A stretch of DNA of 64,000 nt from JAGOUA01 sp964645655 (GTDB lineage Bacteria; Patescibacteriota; Patescibacteriia; 2-12-FULL-60-25), in contig CAZXZS010000003.1 of NCBI GenBank assembly GCA_964645655.1, forward strand, positions 124,001-188,000. Reading direction: 5' to 3'. This document shows, in pieces, positions 47,708-58,268 of the stretch (the stretch's first letter is position 1; each line of letters begins with the position of its first letter). The notes under the pieces are model-generated. The model was not told the origin of the DNA, did not search any database, and saw nothing but the letters and a program-made list of their open reading frames with translations. The position numbers were made by a program, and so were the translations under genes.

Positions 47708-49981
47708 TCAGCGCGTCGGCGCGGCGGTCACGTTTGATTGTAATCGATTCAGGCGCTGACGGAAAGCCGGGGTACGTTGCTCGTCGGACGGGAAGGTCCG
47801 GAGGGCGGCGACCGCTTCGGGCCAACGGCGTTCAGCCTCATACCAGGTCACGAGCAGGCGTTGGGCGGTGAGGTAGAGGGGGTCTTGGGTCCCGACGCGT
47901 TGCGCGAGCGCAATGGCGGCGGCCGTCTCGTTTGCGGCCGCGAGGACGGTGGCATACTCGAGGGTCAGGTCGGCGCGGCGCGGCTCCTCTTTCCACAGCG
48001 CCTCAAAGAGCGGGATCGCGCCGGCGACGTCCCCGGAGCGCGCAAGCGTGAGCGCGTAAGCGTATTGGATGGACCGATCATCGCCCCGACGCTCGAGGGC
48101 GCGGCGGAACCATTGCGCGGCGAGACGGAGCTGTTCGAGACGGGCTTCGTTCAGGGGCTTTTCCTGTGCGGGCGCGGCTTCCTTGAGCTGTTTTTCAAGT
48201 GCGGAGGCACGCAGCAGGAAGACCTGGGCCATCCCTAGGGGAAAGCCGGGATGGTTCGGGGCCAGGCCGATCCCCTCTTGGTATGCCTGTAAGGCAAACT
48301 GGTCCGCGCCTTCGGTGACGGGGATCAGGGTCAGGTACAGGCGTCCGCGAGCCAGCCAGAGGGCCGGATCACGTGGCCAACGCGCATTGGCCGCCTTCTG
48401 GCGATCGATGGCGGCCGCGAGTTCGCGCTGGAACGTCTCCGGATCGCGCACGCCGGCACGGATCTGCGCATCCAGCCACGCGGCATCCGCTTCCGCGCGC
48501 GTGAAGGCGTTATCGGCAAGCCAGGGCGCGCGCTCAGCGGCGAGACGGGCTTGGGTGCGGCGCGCCTCCGCGGTCGTCGCCCGCTGGACGGTGCGCAGCG
48601 CGGCATCGGCCCGAACGCGCTGGAACGCGAATGGGATGAATATGGCTAAAACAAGGGAAAAGAGCAGGACCATCAGGCGCCAGAGATGCGGCGATTCCCC
48701 TCTCGTTTCCGTGCGGCGTGCGAATAGGAATCCTGCGGCAACAAAGATGGCGACAAGGAGCCATGCGGGCGGTTGCATCAGGAAAAGGCTTAGAGCCGAG
48801 AACCAGAAGCCAACCGCCAACGGCAGGCGATCCTCGTCCTCGCGCAAGGCCAGAACCGTCTGGAAGCCCGACGCGAGCAGGAACAGGACCCACGCGATCC
48901 CTGCAAAGACCCCTTGTTGCAAGAGGATCGTCCACCAAAAGGCGCCACCGACATCAAACCGAATGGCGAATAACGAACCGACGTTCAGGGCAAGCGGACG
49001 AACGCGCTCGAATACGGCAGACCATTGGCCAGGACCCGCCCCGATGAGCAGGCTCCCCTGTGCCCATGTCTCCCGCACGACGCGCCAGCTTTCGGCGGGC
49101 GAGAGGGCGGCGAGGATGGGAAGTCCGGATGGCCTAGGGATCGGCAAGAGAAGACCGCAGGCGATCAATGAACCCGCCGCGATCACCATCCCAAGCGCCG
49201 CACCTCGCTCACGAAGGGCGGTGCGCTGCGTGGCCACAACAATGCCCAGGCCAAGAAACAGCAGGATCCAGACGGGCATCTGATCCATGACGAGCAGATA
49301 CGCCCCACTAGCCAGCAAGAAGAGCCGACGGAGCCAGAGATCAAACCGGGAAAGGCTCAGGTGCCCCATGGCTTCTTGCGTCAGGGTCGCCAAACTGAGG
49401 GCCGCAACCGCCCAGAGCAGTGCCCAGTCGTTACCGACGGGCGTAAAAAGGCGGGCGGCGGGACCGCCGGGAGAGAGGTCGATCAGGCCGAACCGTTGCA
49501 GCAGGGCGCACACGATCAGGGCCGTGCCGGTCCCCTGCAATGAACGCAGCGGCGGGGCCCATCCGAGGGCGCGCAACGAGGCGGCGAACACGCTCGCCGT
49601 GATCGCCAGCACCCAGGTGAACAAGGAGGTCGAAATGGAACCGGCGGTCCCGAACGCGGCCAGCCACCGATCGGGAGCGAACGCCCAAGACAGGACGGCG
49701 GACAGCAAGACCATCGCCAATCCCCCACTGATCGCCCAGGAGAACGGACGACCACCAGGCGCGCGTCGGAGGGCGACAGACAAGGGGAAGCCCGCAAGCA
49801 AAAGCACGCATCCGAGCAACCATTGCTTTAGCGACTCGTGCGGATCCAGCAACCCGTTCCACCAAACGATGCCCGTCGCCAGAAGGCCGTACCAAAAGAT
49901 CCCGCCCGCCCAGCGGAGCCAAGGATCCGTCGCCTCACGCGCCTGCAAACGGGCGGATTGCCCAAACGAAGGGACGCTCAT
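47708..49981 (-). CDS. O-antigen-ligase-like polytopic membrane protein with TPR domain
   Basis: 757 residues. About a dozen membrane helices in residues ~25-450, with the O-antigen ligase/polymerase pattern of a long loop before the last helices (GAGPGQWSAVFERVRPLALN near 318). A C-terminal TPR-like helical repeat region (~470-740: RLEQLRLAAQWFRRALERRG, then DVAGAIPLFEALWKEEP). Probably joins or polymerises surface glycans. -10 TATCCT (minus, 49988-49993) ends 6 nt before the ATG: leaderless. Confidence 0.82.
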   Translation of the reverse strand: MSVPSFGQSARLQAREATDPWLRWAGGIFWYGLLATGIVWWNGLLDPHESLKQWLLGCVLLLAGFPLSVALRRAPGGRPFSWAISGGLAMVLLSAVLSWAFAPDRWLAAFGTAGSISTSLFTWVLAITASVFAASLRALGWAPPLRSLQGTGTALIVCALLQRFGLIDLSPGGPAARLFTPVGNDWALLWAVAALSLATLTQEAMGHLSLSRFDLWLRRLFLLASGAYLLVMDQMPVWILLFLGLGIVVATQRTALRERGAALGMVIAAGSLIACGLLLPIPRPSGLPILAALSPAESWRVVRETWAQGSLLIGAGPGQWSAVFERVRPLALNVGSLFAIRFDVGGAFWWTILLQQGVFAGIAWVLFLLASGFQTVLALREDEDRLPLAVGFWFSALSLFLMQPPAWLLVAIFVAAGFLFARRTETRGESPHLWRLMVLLFSLVLAIFIPFAFQRVRADAALRTVQRATTAEARRTQARLAAERAPWLADNAFTRAEADAAWLDAQIRAGVRDPETFQRELAAAIDRQKAANARWPRDPALWLARGRLYLTLIPVTEGADQFALQAYQEGIGLAPNHPGFPLGMAQVFLLRASALEKQLKEAAPAQEKPLNEARLEQLRLAAQWFRRALERRGDDRSIQYAYALTLARSGDVAGAIPLFEALWKEEPRRADLTLEYATVLAAANETAAAIALAQRVGTQDPLYLTAQRLLVTWYEAERRWPEAVAALRTFPSDEQRTPAFRQRLNRLQSNVTAAPTR

Positions 49982-50062
49982 GGGGATAGGATACGGGGTT
50001 CTTCGGCGAAAAACAAAAGACGAGAGAATCTGTCATGGATTGATAACCGCACCCAAGGGATT

Positions 50063-50092
50063 AAAAAATACGCTTATGTAAGCGTATTTTTA
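50063..50092 (-). terminator. terminator of surface-protein operon
   Basis: AAAAAATACGCTT/AAGCGTATTTTT stem with T-runs on both strands, directly behind the stop of the 50094 gene. Confidence 0.85.
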
Positions 50093-50093
50093 T

Positions 50094-53000
50094 CTATGGC
50101 GTCGGCGTGGTCTCTTCGGTTGACGTAGGGGCTTCGATGACGGGCTCCTCCGGTTCCGTCACGGTCTCTTCGGCGGGGACGATTTCCTCGACCGTACTCG
50201 TGGCGGCTGGATCCGGCCCAATCGCCTCGGCCTCTTCTGCGGGCGGCTCAGGCGCCTCTTCGATAGGGACCATCGGGACAGGGGACGGGCTGGCGGGAGG
50301 GTCCGTGTCGCTGACCCCCGACGGGAAGTTTACCTGACCGGTCACGGGATCGATCTGGAAGACGCGGCCGCTCGAGAACGAGACGGGGGCCTCATCGGCC
50401 GTTTCGGTCGCGGTCCAGGCGAAACGCGCATTTTGGCCGATAACCCCACCCAAGACGACGTCGAACCCTTCGGACGTGACGCGCTCGATCCACCAGCCGC
50501 GCTCGATCTGCGAATATGGGGTGAGCTGCAGGTGCGGATAGCGCGTGAAGCCCGGCAAAGAGACATGGGCGCGGGTTCTCCCTGGCGTGATTTCGGCGAA
50601 CCCTTGCTGCGTCTTTCCGGCAACCGACATGCCTTCGACGGAACGGGTGCCCGTGCCGCCCCACCATGTCGGATTGACGAAGACCTCGATGCTACCGACG
50701 TCGGATCCACTATATCCTTCCAACGCGAGACCGACGATCGGACCGGGGCGCGTCGCCTTGACGGCAACCCCCGGGATCGTGGATGGGGCCAGCGCATCAC
50801 CCGCCTCAATCGCCCCATTGATCGTCGAAACGTTGGTCGGGACCCGGCCGGCGAGCGCGATCGGATAGGCCCCTTCCTGCGGACGGCCGGCGATGAAGCC
50901 TGGCTTGGTTGAGACAATGCCGATCGGGAGATCCGTCGCGTTTAAGGAGCGCTGCACATAGAGACGCCCACTTCGTTGGACGACGACCACGTCGCCCGGC
51001 TTGAGGACATCTGGGGAAAGATACCGTTCCGCGTAGTCGTAGCCGCTCTGCGATTGCCATCCATCGGCATTCGTCGAGATATATGGGCTCCCCGGCACCG
51101 AGTCATCCACGAAGATATAGCTTTGGGTTTGGGCCCGACCGCGGGCGGAGGGGTATAGCTTGCCGGCGAGGGCGAGATCGCCCGCCAGAGACAGCGAACC
51201 ATTCCGGTCCAGGGAGAAAATCGACGTCGAGGCCGTCCCTGCGCTGATGCTCAAGACTGATTCGGTCGCTGACCGGACATCATTATATAAACGGAATTCG
51301 CTGACGACGGATCGGCTGCCATCCCACGCGCTGCCACGGAACGAGAGGGCATGTGATGGCTGCGTCGGGGTGGCCGCATCCGCGACCGCACGAGCCTGGA
51401 ATCCGCTGTCTTCCCCAAACACCGTCAGGCTCCCATCAGCTTGCAGAAGGCCGCTCGCATCGAAGCCGGGCTTGATGAAGACCTCGATCGTCCCATCCGC
51501 ATCTGCCGCTTCGAGGGCGCGACCCAGGATCATGCCGGCGCGCGTCGCCTTCATGCCGATGCCGGGACGCTCGGATGTGGTAATGGCATCGCCGGGCCGG
51601 ATCGCGCCATTCGCGACCGTGACCTTGATCGGCACACGGCCGCCAAGGACGACCGGCGCATCGCCACCCGAACCGAGCAGGAACCCCGGCTTGGTCGACA
51701 CCGCCCCCGAAATTCGCTGATCATACGGGACGCCTGGGCTTTTCTTCATGTGCATCGGCTGGTCCGGATCGACGATCAGGATATCCCCGGCCTCCGCTTC
51801 GCCACTGACCTCGTATAATTCCGCCAAGTCGAAGGCGGCTGAGCCGATCGTGTCATCCGCGACCAAGCTATACAGGGTTCCGCCGAAGTTCGGACATTTC
51901 GCCGCGTTTGCTGAGTTATCGATACAGACGCCGTTCACTGAGTTGAAAGAATCATACCCGAAGACAGAGACGTAATCGGCGGTACCGGTCGCATATTCGT
52001 TCCCCACGAGAAGCTTGTCGATGAACGCGCCCCAGGCCTTTCCGGCAGAGGTATTGCTCCCGGGGTTCGTCACATGAAGGGTCGGGCTGTTGACCGAACT
52101 CGACCTTGCCGCGAGGACCGTGGTCGTGACGTTCCCAAAGTACCCCGTAAAACGGGCTGCGGAACTTCCCAGGGATTCACCGAGGTCGCCCGTGCCCGGC
52201 AGGACGAAACCGGAACTTGAGCGCAAGGAAACGTTTTGTCCCGCCTGGACATAGCTCGCTCCGGAAAAACCGTTGATCGTCGTCGTGACCGTTGACGTCA
52301 CGCCGAAAGGGGACGGGGTCCAAATGCCGCCCTCCTTGAACTGCGCGCCATTCGTCCCGATCACGAAGCCATGGCTCGCGTGTACGGACGAGGCGACGCC
52401 TAACGCGCCACCGACGAAGACATCATCCCCATCCATCAAAAAGCTGGAAGGCGTCGGGAAGGTATTCGTCCCCAGGATGACATCCCCCATGATCGTGGAT
52501 GTCGCGTTCGCCCCCTCGAAATAGAGCCGTCCCGTTGACGTCACGCTCCCGTCCCGGCCAATGGAAAAGGCGGTCACGCCGTCACTGTTTACCCCCCGAA
52601 AGAGGTAATCATTGGCGTTGCTCGTCCCCGCAGAACGGACCAGGAGCGCCGTACGTGTCCCCGTGGCCGCTGATCCTTCGGTCTGGTGGATCGTGAACAG
52701 GGCCTGGCCGCCATAGGCCGTGCTGGAGGCGTACATGCCTTGAAGCTGCAGGGCATTATCCGCCAAGAACGCCTGCGGGACCGAAGTCAGGCGGCGACGC
52801 GGCGTCATCTCCCCATCCGAACCGACCGTGATCCCTAAATACAGCGACGGCTGGTTCCAATCGACCGTCGAAAGGCTGTTCTGCCCCCCGGCGACATCTC
52901 CCAAATTGACCGTAAATCCCCCATTCGCTACGGAAACCGAAATCGCCGTCGGCGCACCGGTCGTCCCCGCCGCCGTCCAGATGGGCGTTCCACCGCTCGA

Positions 53001-53204
53001 GGCGATGTATAACGAAACCTTCAACGAATATGTCCCGTCCGCCACAGGCGCCCCCGCCGCCGTCCATAAACGAGCCTGGTAGGTCAGCTGCGGCGTAACG
53101 GCTGCCTCCGCAAACGGCATCCACGCCAAGACCGACCCCGAAACAACCGCGAGCGCAAAGATGGCTCGCCGAAAAAAATCTCGCAAGGAACGCCTACGCG
53201 ACAT
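50094..53204 (-). CDS. large secreted surface protein with repeated GRVP domain
   Basis: 1036 residues. Signal peptide (ending PFAEA), an N-terminal domain common to tail-fibre-like secreted proteins (TYQARLWTAAGAPVADGTYS), and Thr/Ser-rich beta repeats. Then two copies of a unit at ~445-575 and ~725-845: each has AGDILIVD or PGDVVVVQ, (S)TKPGF, LGGRVPIKVTVANGAIRPGD or LAGRVPTNVSTINGAIEAGD, and MKAT or VKAT before GxxLE. The C-terminus is Pro/Glu/Thr-rich. Probably a cell-surface or fibre protein. -10 TATACT lies 9 nt before the start. Confidence 0.75.
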   Translation of the reverse strand: MSRRRSLRDFFRRAIFALAVVSGSVLAWMPFAEAAVTPQLTYQARLWTAAGAPVADGTYSLKVSLYIASSGGTPIWTAAGTTGAPTAISVSVANGGFTVNLGDVAGGQNSLSTVDWNQPSLYLGITVGSDGEMTPRRRLTSVPQAFLADNALQLQGMYASSTAYGGQALFTIHQTEGSAATGTRTALLVRSAGTSNANDYLFRGVNSDGVTAFSIGRDGSVTSTGRLYFEGANATSTIMGDVILGTNTFPTPSSFLMDGDDVFVGGALGVASSVHASHGFVIGTNGAQFKEGGIWTPSPFGVTSTVTTTINGFSGASYVQAGQNVSLRSSSGFVLPGTGDLGESLGSSAARFTGYFGNVTTTVLAARSSSVNSPTLHVTNPGSNTSAGKAWGAFIDKLLVGNEYATGTADYVSVFGYDSFNSVNGVCIDNSANAAKCPNFGGTLYSLVADDTIGSAAFDLAELYEVSGEAEAGDILIVDPDQPMHMKKSPGVPYDQRISGAVSTKPGFLLGSGGDAPVVLGGRVPIKVTVANGAIRPGDAITTSERPGIGMKATRAGMILGRALEAADADGTIEVFIKPGFDASGLLQADGSLTVFGEDSGFQARAVADAATPTQPSHALSFRGSAWDGSRSVVSEFRLYNDVRSATESVLSISAGTASTSIFSLDRNGSLSLAGDLALAGKLYPSARGRAQTQSYIFVDDSVPGSPYISTNADGWQSQSGYDYAERYLSPDVLKPGDVVVVQRSGRLYVQRSLNATDLPIGIVSTKPGFIAGRPQEGAYPIALAGRVPTNVSTINGAIEAGDALAPSTIPGVAVKATRPGPIVGLALEGYSGSDVGSIEVFVNPTWWGGTGTRSVEGMSVAGKTQQGFAEITPGRTRAHVSLPGFTRYPHLQLTPYSQIERGWWIERVTSEGFDVVLGGVIGQNARFAWTATETADEAPVSFSSGRVFQIDPVTGQVNFPSGVSDTDPPASPSPVPMVPIEEAPEPPAEEAEAIGPDPAATSTVEEIVPAEETVTEPEEPVIEAPTSTEETTPTP

Positions 53205-53224
53205 GGCATCCCCAGTATACCACA

Positions 53225-56200
53225 CTAGGCGGCGGATGCAGGCGCGCCCCCCTTCGCCTGTAACGCCAACGGTTCGCGTACGACCCCCATCGCCTCCTGC
53301 CGCAAATCCAGCTCACGCGACACGAACCGCTCATACCCTTGGCCATCGGCCGTCACGTAATAGATATTCTTACCCGCAAAAAAGGCGTATTTCCCGTCCC
53401 GATCCGTCACCTGCGTCTCCAAGAGCTTGTTGTATTTCTTGTCGAAAATCCGCACGACCACCTTCCCCAACGGCTTGCGCGATGCCTTATCGTACACGAT
53501 CCCCCAGTTCTTGGGCTTCGGCGGCACGGCCAGGCGACGGAACAGCGCATACGCGACAAATTGCGCCGCCGTAAACGCCGCCATCAGCCCGGTCGGCTGG
53601 ATGATGAGGGCCCCGATCGAGATGAGCATCCCCCCAATGGTCAGGCCCCGTTGCACCATTCTCAAGCGCTTACGCTGGATGATCGTTTTCGGCACCTCCA
53701 CCTTCTCGATGGGGTCAATGGGGACATTCGGCGTGAGCGTGACGCTGGCCTGCGCCTCAATCGCCTCGCCATGATATAAGTCGACAAGATCCACATCCAT
53801 TTTTTCCGAAGCGAGGACGCTGGTTGGGAAGGTGAAGCCAGGTTTCACCACCTGAATCTTGTACGAGCCCGGCGTCGCCAAAAAGGCGAACCGGCCTTGC
53901 GCGTCCGTGATGCGCGTCTGGCGGACCTGATTGGTTTTCGCGTCCAAAAGGCGCACGACCGCCAAATCGACAGGTTGTTTGGTCAGGGCGTTATAGACAA
54001 GCCCCCATTTTTCGCGACGGCGACGGCGCCAAAGCATGAATGGCTGCAGGAAAAAGAACCGCGCATACGCGATCGCGTTGAACGATGAAGCGGCCGCCAC
54101 GGTAACGGTTGCGGCGGCAGCCACGGCCACGGGAGCCGCGACCTCGGCAACCGCCTGTGTCTCTGGGGTACGGACGTCCGCGATCACCTGGGAAACGCTT
54201 TCCACCGTCGCCTCGGCCACGTTTGCGACGTTTTGCGCGATTCCAGCCTCGGGATCGATGGCTGCGAGGGGGTTTTGCGGACCCTTTTCCAATACGAGGC
54301 GATCCTGGAGCGGTCCGGCGGCAGCCAGCTTGATTTCCTTCCGCAGGGTTCGCCACCCCTCCTTGCTCACCTCCAAACGGTAGGTGCCTGCTGCGAGGTA
54401 CTGACGATAGGCGGCATCCACCCCAAGCGCCCGACGGGTGCCCGCGACCGGCTCCCACCCGCTTCCGCGCCGAACAAAGACCTCCGCCTGCGCTCCAGAC
54501 GCGGGACGCTCGTCCCCATCGCGCTCAAACACGGACACGGCCCCGACCGCCTGCACGCGCCCGGATAGGCGCCGCTCCATCCCGTCAACGAACCGAACGA
54601 CGACCTCGACGTCCACTTGGCCAATCCGCTCGGCAGGAACGAACGCCGCCATATATCGCCGATCCCCCGTACGCGCGAGGGCATACCGCGAGCCATCGAC
54701 CTCGATCTGCCCCGACAGGATCTCTTCCGTCGCGCTCACGACCAATTCGATCCCATCCCCCGCCAAGACGCGCGGGACATCACTGCCACGCCCCAAGGTC
54801 AGCCCTCCCGACGTTCGCCACTCCCAGGTCAATACGCGTTCCGGAACACCCGCCACCGGAGCCGGAGTCGCGCCACTGATGGGCGCTGGAGCAAGAGGTT
54901 CCGTACCCGGTGCCTCCGGAGCCGTCGGGATGATGGGGATCACGCCCGGCAAAGGCTCCCCACTTCCCACAACGGGAACCGAAGGAACCGTCGGCCCCAC
55001 AGGGACGGACGGCGCAGATGGAGAAGTGGGACCGGGGGGCGTGGTCGGAGTCGGAACGACCGGCGCTGGAGTCGGGACCAGCGTAGGCACGACCGGTGGC
55101 GGTTCCGGGGTCGGCTCTAGGGGTGGGGTCGGCGGCGGCACGACGATGGCCGCCAGCTGCGCGACCGCTCCGCTGGAAACGCGTCCGGCGTCCCGGACAT
55201 ACGCCGCATAGAACACGGCCGAGGCACCGGGACGATCCGTCATCTCACTCCCCGTCCCGCGGTAGACCTCTCGCCCATCGGCGATCCCCGACGGATAACG
55301 ATCGGTACGCACCACGATCACCACTTCCGCGCCCGTCCCTCGCAAACCCGTTGGCCAAACCCAGGTCAGCCGCGCATTCTGCGGGTCGGCGACCGTCCGT
55401 TGCGCCGCGAATCCCGATACGTTCTCCAAGGATTCGGCGAGCGTGCGAAAAGAAATCTCGGCCGTTTCCGAAGAGGCCGCCCCTGGCGCCGAGGCCCCGA
55501 CCTTAAAGAAATACTCCGTTGCCGGGGTGAGACCGCTCAGGTCGATCGAATGGCGCATCCCCTCATCCCGTGGCGTCAGCGAACGAATCCCATCCGGTCC
55601 ACGCAAAGAAAACGTCGTGGCCGCAGCCCGATCGGTATCCCATTTCACCTGCGCCGCCCGCGCCCCCACGAACGTCACCCCCACATTCGAGATCACGATC
55701 GGGCGCAACGGCTCTTCCGGCGGCGGCACGACCGGCGGTGGCGCCACGGCCCCCACCCCACCTCCACCGGCATCGCCGCCACCCCCACCCGCCGAGGCGG
55801 CCGGAACCGTAAACGAAACGCCGAATCCGCTCGTCGCGGTCGTATTGATCGGCACACGAGCCAGTCCCGTCCCGCCAAACACGCCCCCAATCTCGAGCGC
55901 ATACGTCCCGGCGGCGCTCGGATTCGTGATCTGATGCGTCCCGCCCGCATTCGTCCCAATCCGAATCGTCACCTTTTCACCGCTTGCGATCTCGTTAAAC
56001 ACGGCATCCGGTGGCGGGCTGAACGTGATCACGTTGCCCGTAATCGCGACCCCCCAAACGCCTCCCGTCCCCGCCGAGGCCGCCAGCGTCTCCTGCGTCT
56101 CCAAACCCGTCGTCACGCCATGAAAAAAATCGATGTCCGCCACCGTCAGCGCCGCCAACGAGAATCCGCTGGAATACGTCAGCGTGATCGTATCCGTCGG

Positions 56201-56368
56201 CGTCGCTACCCCGTTCGCGACGGTAAAGCGCACCTGATGGTCAGAAGCCGCACTCACGCCTTGCCGCGTCATCTGGACGGTGAACGCCGAAATCTCGGCC
56301 GCCTGGGTCACGGACGACCCAAGAAACCACGTCAGCACCGCCAAGAGACAAAAAAGACCACGTTTCAC
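53225..56368 (-). CDS. large surface protein with FN3 and carboxypeptidase-regulatory-like domains
   Basis: 1047 residues from the GTG at 56368. Signal peptide (ending SSVTQAA), a beta domain, FN3-like segment (~225-310: ATTFSLRGPDGIRSLTPRDE), a Pro/Thr/Val-rich spacer (~410-505) and Ig/CarbRP-like folds. A membrane helix pair near 770-790 and 920-960 flanks two carboxypeptidase-regulatory-like domains (GLVYNALTKQPVDLAVVRLL and GIVYDKASRKPLGKVVVRIF). -10 TATGAT (minus, 56375-56380) ends 6 nt before the GTG, so the mRNA is probably leaderless. Likely a long adhesin-type or envelope protein. Confidence 0.75.
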   Translation of the reverse strand: MKRGLFCLLAVLTWFLGSSVTQAAEISAFTVQMTRQGVSAASDHQVRFTVANGVATPTDTITLTYSSGFSLAALTVADIDFFHGVTTGLETQETLAASAGTGGVWGVAITGNVITFSPPPDAVFNEIASGEKVTIRIGTNAGGTHQITNPSAAGTYALEIGGVFGGTGLARVPINTTATSGFGVSFTVPAASAGGGGGDAGGGGVGAVAPPPVVPPPEEPLRPIVISNVGVTFVGARAAQVKWDTDRAAATTFSLRGPDGIRSLTPRDEGMRHSIDLSGLTPATEYFFKVGASAPGAASSETAEISFRTLAESLENVSGFAAQRTVADPQNARLTWVWPTGLRGTGAEVVIVVRTDRYPSGIADGREVYRGTGSEMTDRPGASAVFYAAYVRDAGRVSSGAVAQLAAIVVPPPTPPLEPTPEPPPVVPTLVPTPAPVVPTPTTPPGPTSPSAPSVPVGPTVPSVPVVGSGEPLPGVIPIIPTAPEAPGTEPLAPAPISGATPAPVAGVPERVLTWEWRTSGGLTLGRGSDVPRVLAGDGIELVVSATEEILSGQIEVDGSRYALARTGDRRYMAAFVPAERIGQVDVEVVVRFVDGMERRLSGRVQAVGAVSVFERDGDERPASGAQAEVFVRRGSGWEPVAGTRRALGVDAAYRQYLAAGTYRLEVSKEGWRTLRKEIKLAAAGPLQDRLVLEKGPQNPLAAIDPEAGIAQNVANVAEATVESVSQVIADVRTPETQAVAEVAAPVAVAAAATVTVAAASSFNAIAYARFFFLQPFMLWRRRRREKWGLVYNALTKQPVDLAVVRLLDAKTNQVRQTRITDAQGRFAFLATPGSYKIQVVKPGFTFPTSVLASEKMDVDLVDLYHGEAIEAQASVTLTPNVPIDPIEKVEVPKTIIQRKRLRMVQRGLTIGGMLISIGALIIQPTGLMAAFTAAQFVAYALFRRLAVPPKPKNWGIVYDKASRKPLGKVVVRIFDKKYNKLLETQVTDRDGKYAFFAGKNIYYVTADGQGYERFVSRELDLRQEAMGVVREPLALQAKGGAPASAA

Positions 56369-56464
56369 CCTCCCATCATACCCGGAAAGGGATGCGCGGC
56401 CAACCGTTCCATTTATCCAAAGCACGCTTTCCAAAAGCGCAGATTCTCGATGCGGACGCGCCCC

Positions 56465-57340
56465 TTAGGCGGCCAGCAACCCTCTTCTCCTCCGTGACCG
56501 CCTCATTTTCCATGCAGCCCCCACGATAAGCGCAATGAAGGCGATGCTGCCCACGATCAGTCCAGGGTGCACCCAAACCTGCGATTGTTCCGATCCAGCC
56601 ACGAGTTTCCCATCCAAGAACGCCCGCGCCTGCACCCACGACAGTGGCGCATGATCGCTCCATGCCAGTCGCGTCGTTCGCTCCTCACCCGGCAATACGC
56701 GCATCACGGTCTCGTCAGCCGATCGCTTCGGCCCGAATAAGGTCATTCGCCGAGCTTCCAGGCGCACCGTTGCTGGTCCGTGCGATCCCCCGACATTCTT
56801 CCAAGCGACCTCGTACGATCCGCCGTTCGCATCTTGCCCAAGGGAACGCCCACTCATCTCAACCCGCGCAGGCCGTTTTTCCCCATCCACCGAAACAAGC
56901 AACAGGGTCGCGATCCGGCGACCAATCCCGACCGGACTCGCCAACGCGGGCTTTTCCGTCGTAAACAGCCCCACATAGGCTCCCCCCGCCTGGGTTCCCG
57001 GCGGGACGTCGACCCGTACCCGGACCGCCCGCTCTTCGCCCGGCGCCAACCGCAGCTCGCGCGCAGACAGCCGAACCCAGCTCGGTAGCCCCGCGATATC
57101 CGCCGGATCCAAGAATTGTGGCTGCCCCCCACCGGCCGGAGCGAACTTCTGGATGGTAAAAAAGACCTCCAATGGCTCGGCGTCGGTATTCCGAACCCGC
57201 AATTCCCTCTCGGTCGAGGACCCGCTCGGCACCTGAAGGTCGAGGATCGCCGGACGGACCTCAAATGCCTGCACCGCCTGCGCGCCCAACAACCAACCGC
57301 CGACGAGAACCAGAAACCCGACGAAAAACCGGCAAGGCAT
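56465..57340 (-). CDS. membrane-anchored DUF916/WxL-type surface protein
   Basis: 291 residues. Signal peptide (ending AQAVQA), an Ig-like domain typical of DUF916 proteins (FEVRPAILDLQVPSGSSTER, then LAPGEERAVRVRVDVP), and a C-terminal membrane helix followed by a basic tail (IVGSIAFIALIVGAAWKMRR). Such proteins bind peptidoglycan or anchor surface complexes. Adjacent to 57342 with a 1-2 bp gap: one operon. Confidence 0.75.
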   Translation of the reverse strand: MPCRFFVGFLVLVGGWLLGAQAVQAFEVRPAILDLQVPSGSSTERELRVRNTDAEPLEVFFTIQKFAPAGGGQPQFLDPADIAGLPSWVRLSARELRLAPGEERAVRVRVDVPPGTQAGGAYVGLFTTEKPALASPVGIGRRIATLLLVSVDGEKRPARVEMSGRSLGQDANGGSYEVAWKNVGGSHGPATVRLEARRMTLFGPKRSADETVMRVLPGEERTTRLAWSDHAPLSWVQARAFLDGKLVAGSEQSQVWVHPGLIVGSIAFIALIVGAAWKMRRSRRRRGLLAA

Positions 57341-57341
57341 A

Positions 57342-58268
57342 TCAATAGTTGGGCGTCAGGGTAAAGTACACGGCCTGGCTATACGAACCCGCCGGCGTCG
57401 CGGCACTGATCGCCAGCTTATAGAGGAACGCGGCCCGATCCCCCCCTATCCCGCTCGGATCACTCGATTCCTGAACGGTTAAGGCGGTCGTCGTGACCGG
57501 TAGGTCAACCGACAATGCGGCGTACGCCCCGTGGGTTCGGATACCGTACTCCTCAACCCCCGCACTCACGGCCCCATCCGTCACGCCTGTAAACGCATGG
57601 CCGTCTGAAGCCAGGGGAGCCGCCGCCTGCGCAAAAACGCTATACCCATTCGCCGTCGGCGCATGGACATTGATCATGCCTGTCGCGACCGATGCCGCCG
57701 CGGTCGAAATCTCCCCGAACGCGATATCGCCCCCGCTCAGCGCGACGACATTCCCCGATGTCGGCGATGCGCTCATGGCACCCGTCTGGCCATCAAAACG
57801 ATCCACGGTAACCGTCGTTCCCGACAAGGCGACGATCCTGCCGACGACCGTTTTTTGCGCCAGGCCAGGACTTTCGATCACGGCGATCGACTGCCCGACG
57901 CTGAATGGGTTTGGCAACGCGCTTAACGTCACGGTCTTATCTGCGATGCTTAGCCCCGTATACGCCTTACTCGTCCCCCCGACCGGGGCCATCGCCACCG
58001 AAAACGCCAACGGCGACTCATCACCCAAGCGATATCCAGCCCGCAACGCGTAACTCGCACTCGTGCTCGTTCCCACCGTCAATCCACCGATCGTATCATC
58101 GATCCTGTACGACGTGCTTGTCCCCTGCTCACCGCCACCCGCGCTCCAAGCGTCCCAAGGGATCGCGTAATTCGTGCTAGCCATGGACTGCGCAAACGCA
58201 GACGGCCCAAAAAACACCAAATTCACCGCCACGAAAAGAGCGAGAAGTGCGCGTGAAGAACGGAGCAT
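57342..58268 (-). CDS. secreted beta-rich protein
   Basis: 308 residues from the ATG at 58268. Signal peptide ending SAFAQ. Mature part is Ser/Thr/Gly-rich with beta character (SASYALRAGYRLG, then TPAGSYSQAVYFTLTPNY at the C-terminus) and resembles WxL/SpaA-type secreted domains. -10 TATACT (minus, 58275-58280) ends exactly 6 nt before the ATG. First gene of the surface-protein operon 58268 to 56465. Confidence 0.75.
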   Translation of the reverse strand: MLRSSRALLALFVAVNLVFFGPSAFAQSMASTNYAIPWDAWSAGGGEQGTSTSYRIDDTIGGLTVGTSTSASYALRAGYRLGDESPLAFSVAMAPVGGTSKAYTGLSIADKTVTLSALPNPFSVGQSIAVIESPGLAQKTVVGRIVALSGTTVTVDRFDGQTGAMSASPTSGNVVALSGGDIAFGEISTAAASVATGMINVHAPTANGYSVFAQAAAPLASDGHAFTGVTDGAVSAGVEEYGIRTHGAYAALSVDLPVTTTALTVQESSDPSGIGGDRAAFLYKLAISAATPAGSYSQAVYFTLTPNY

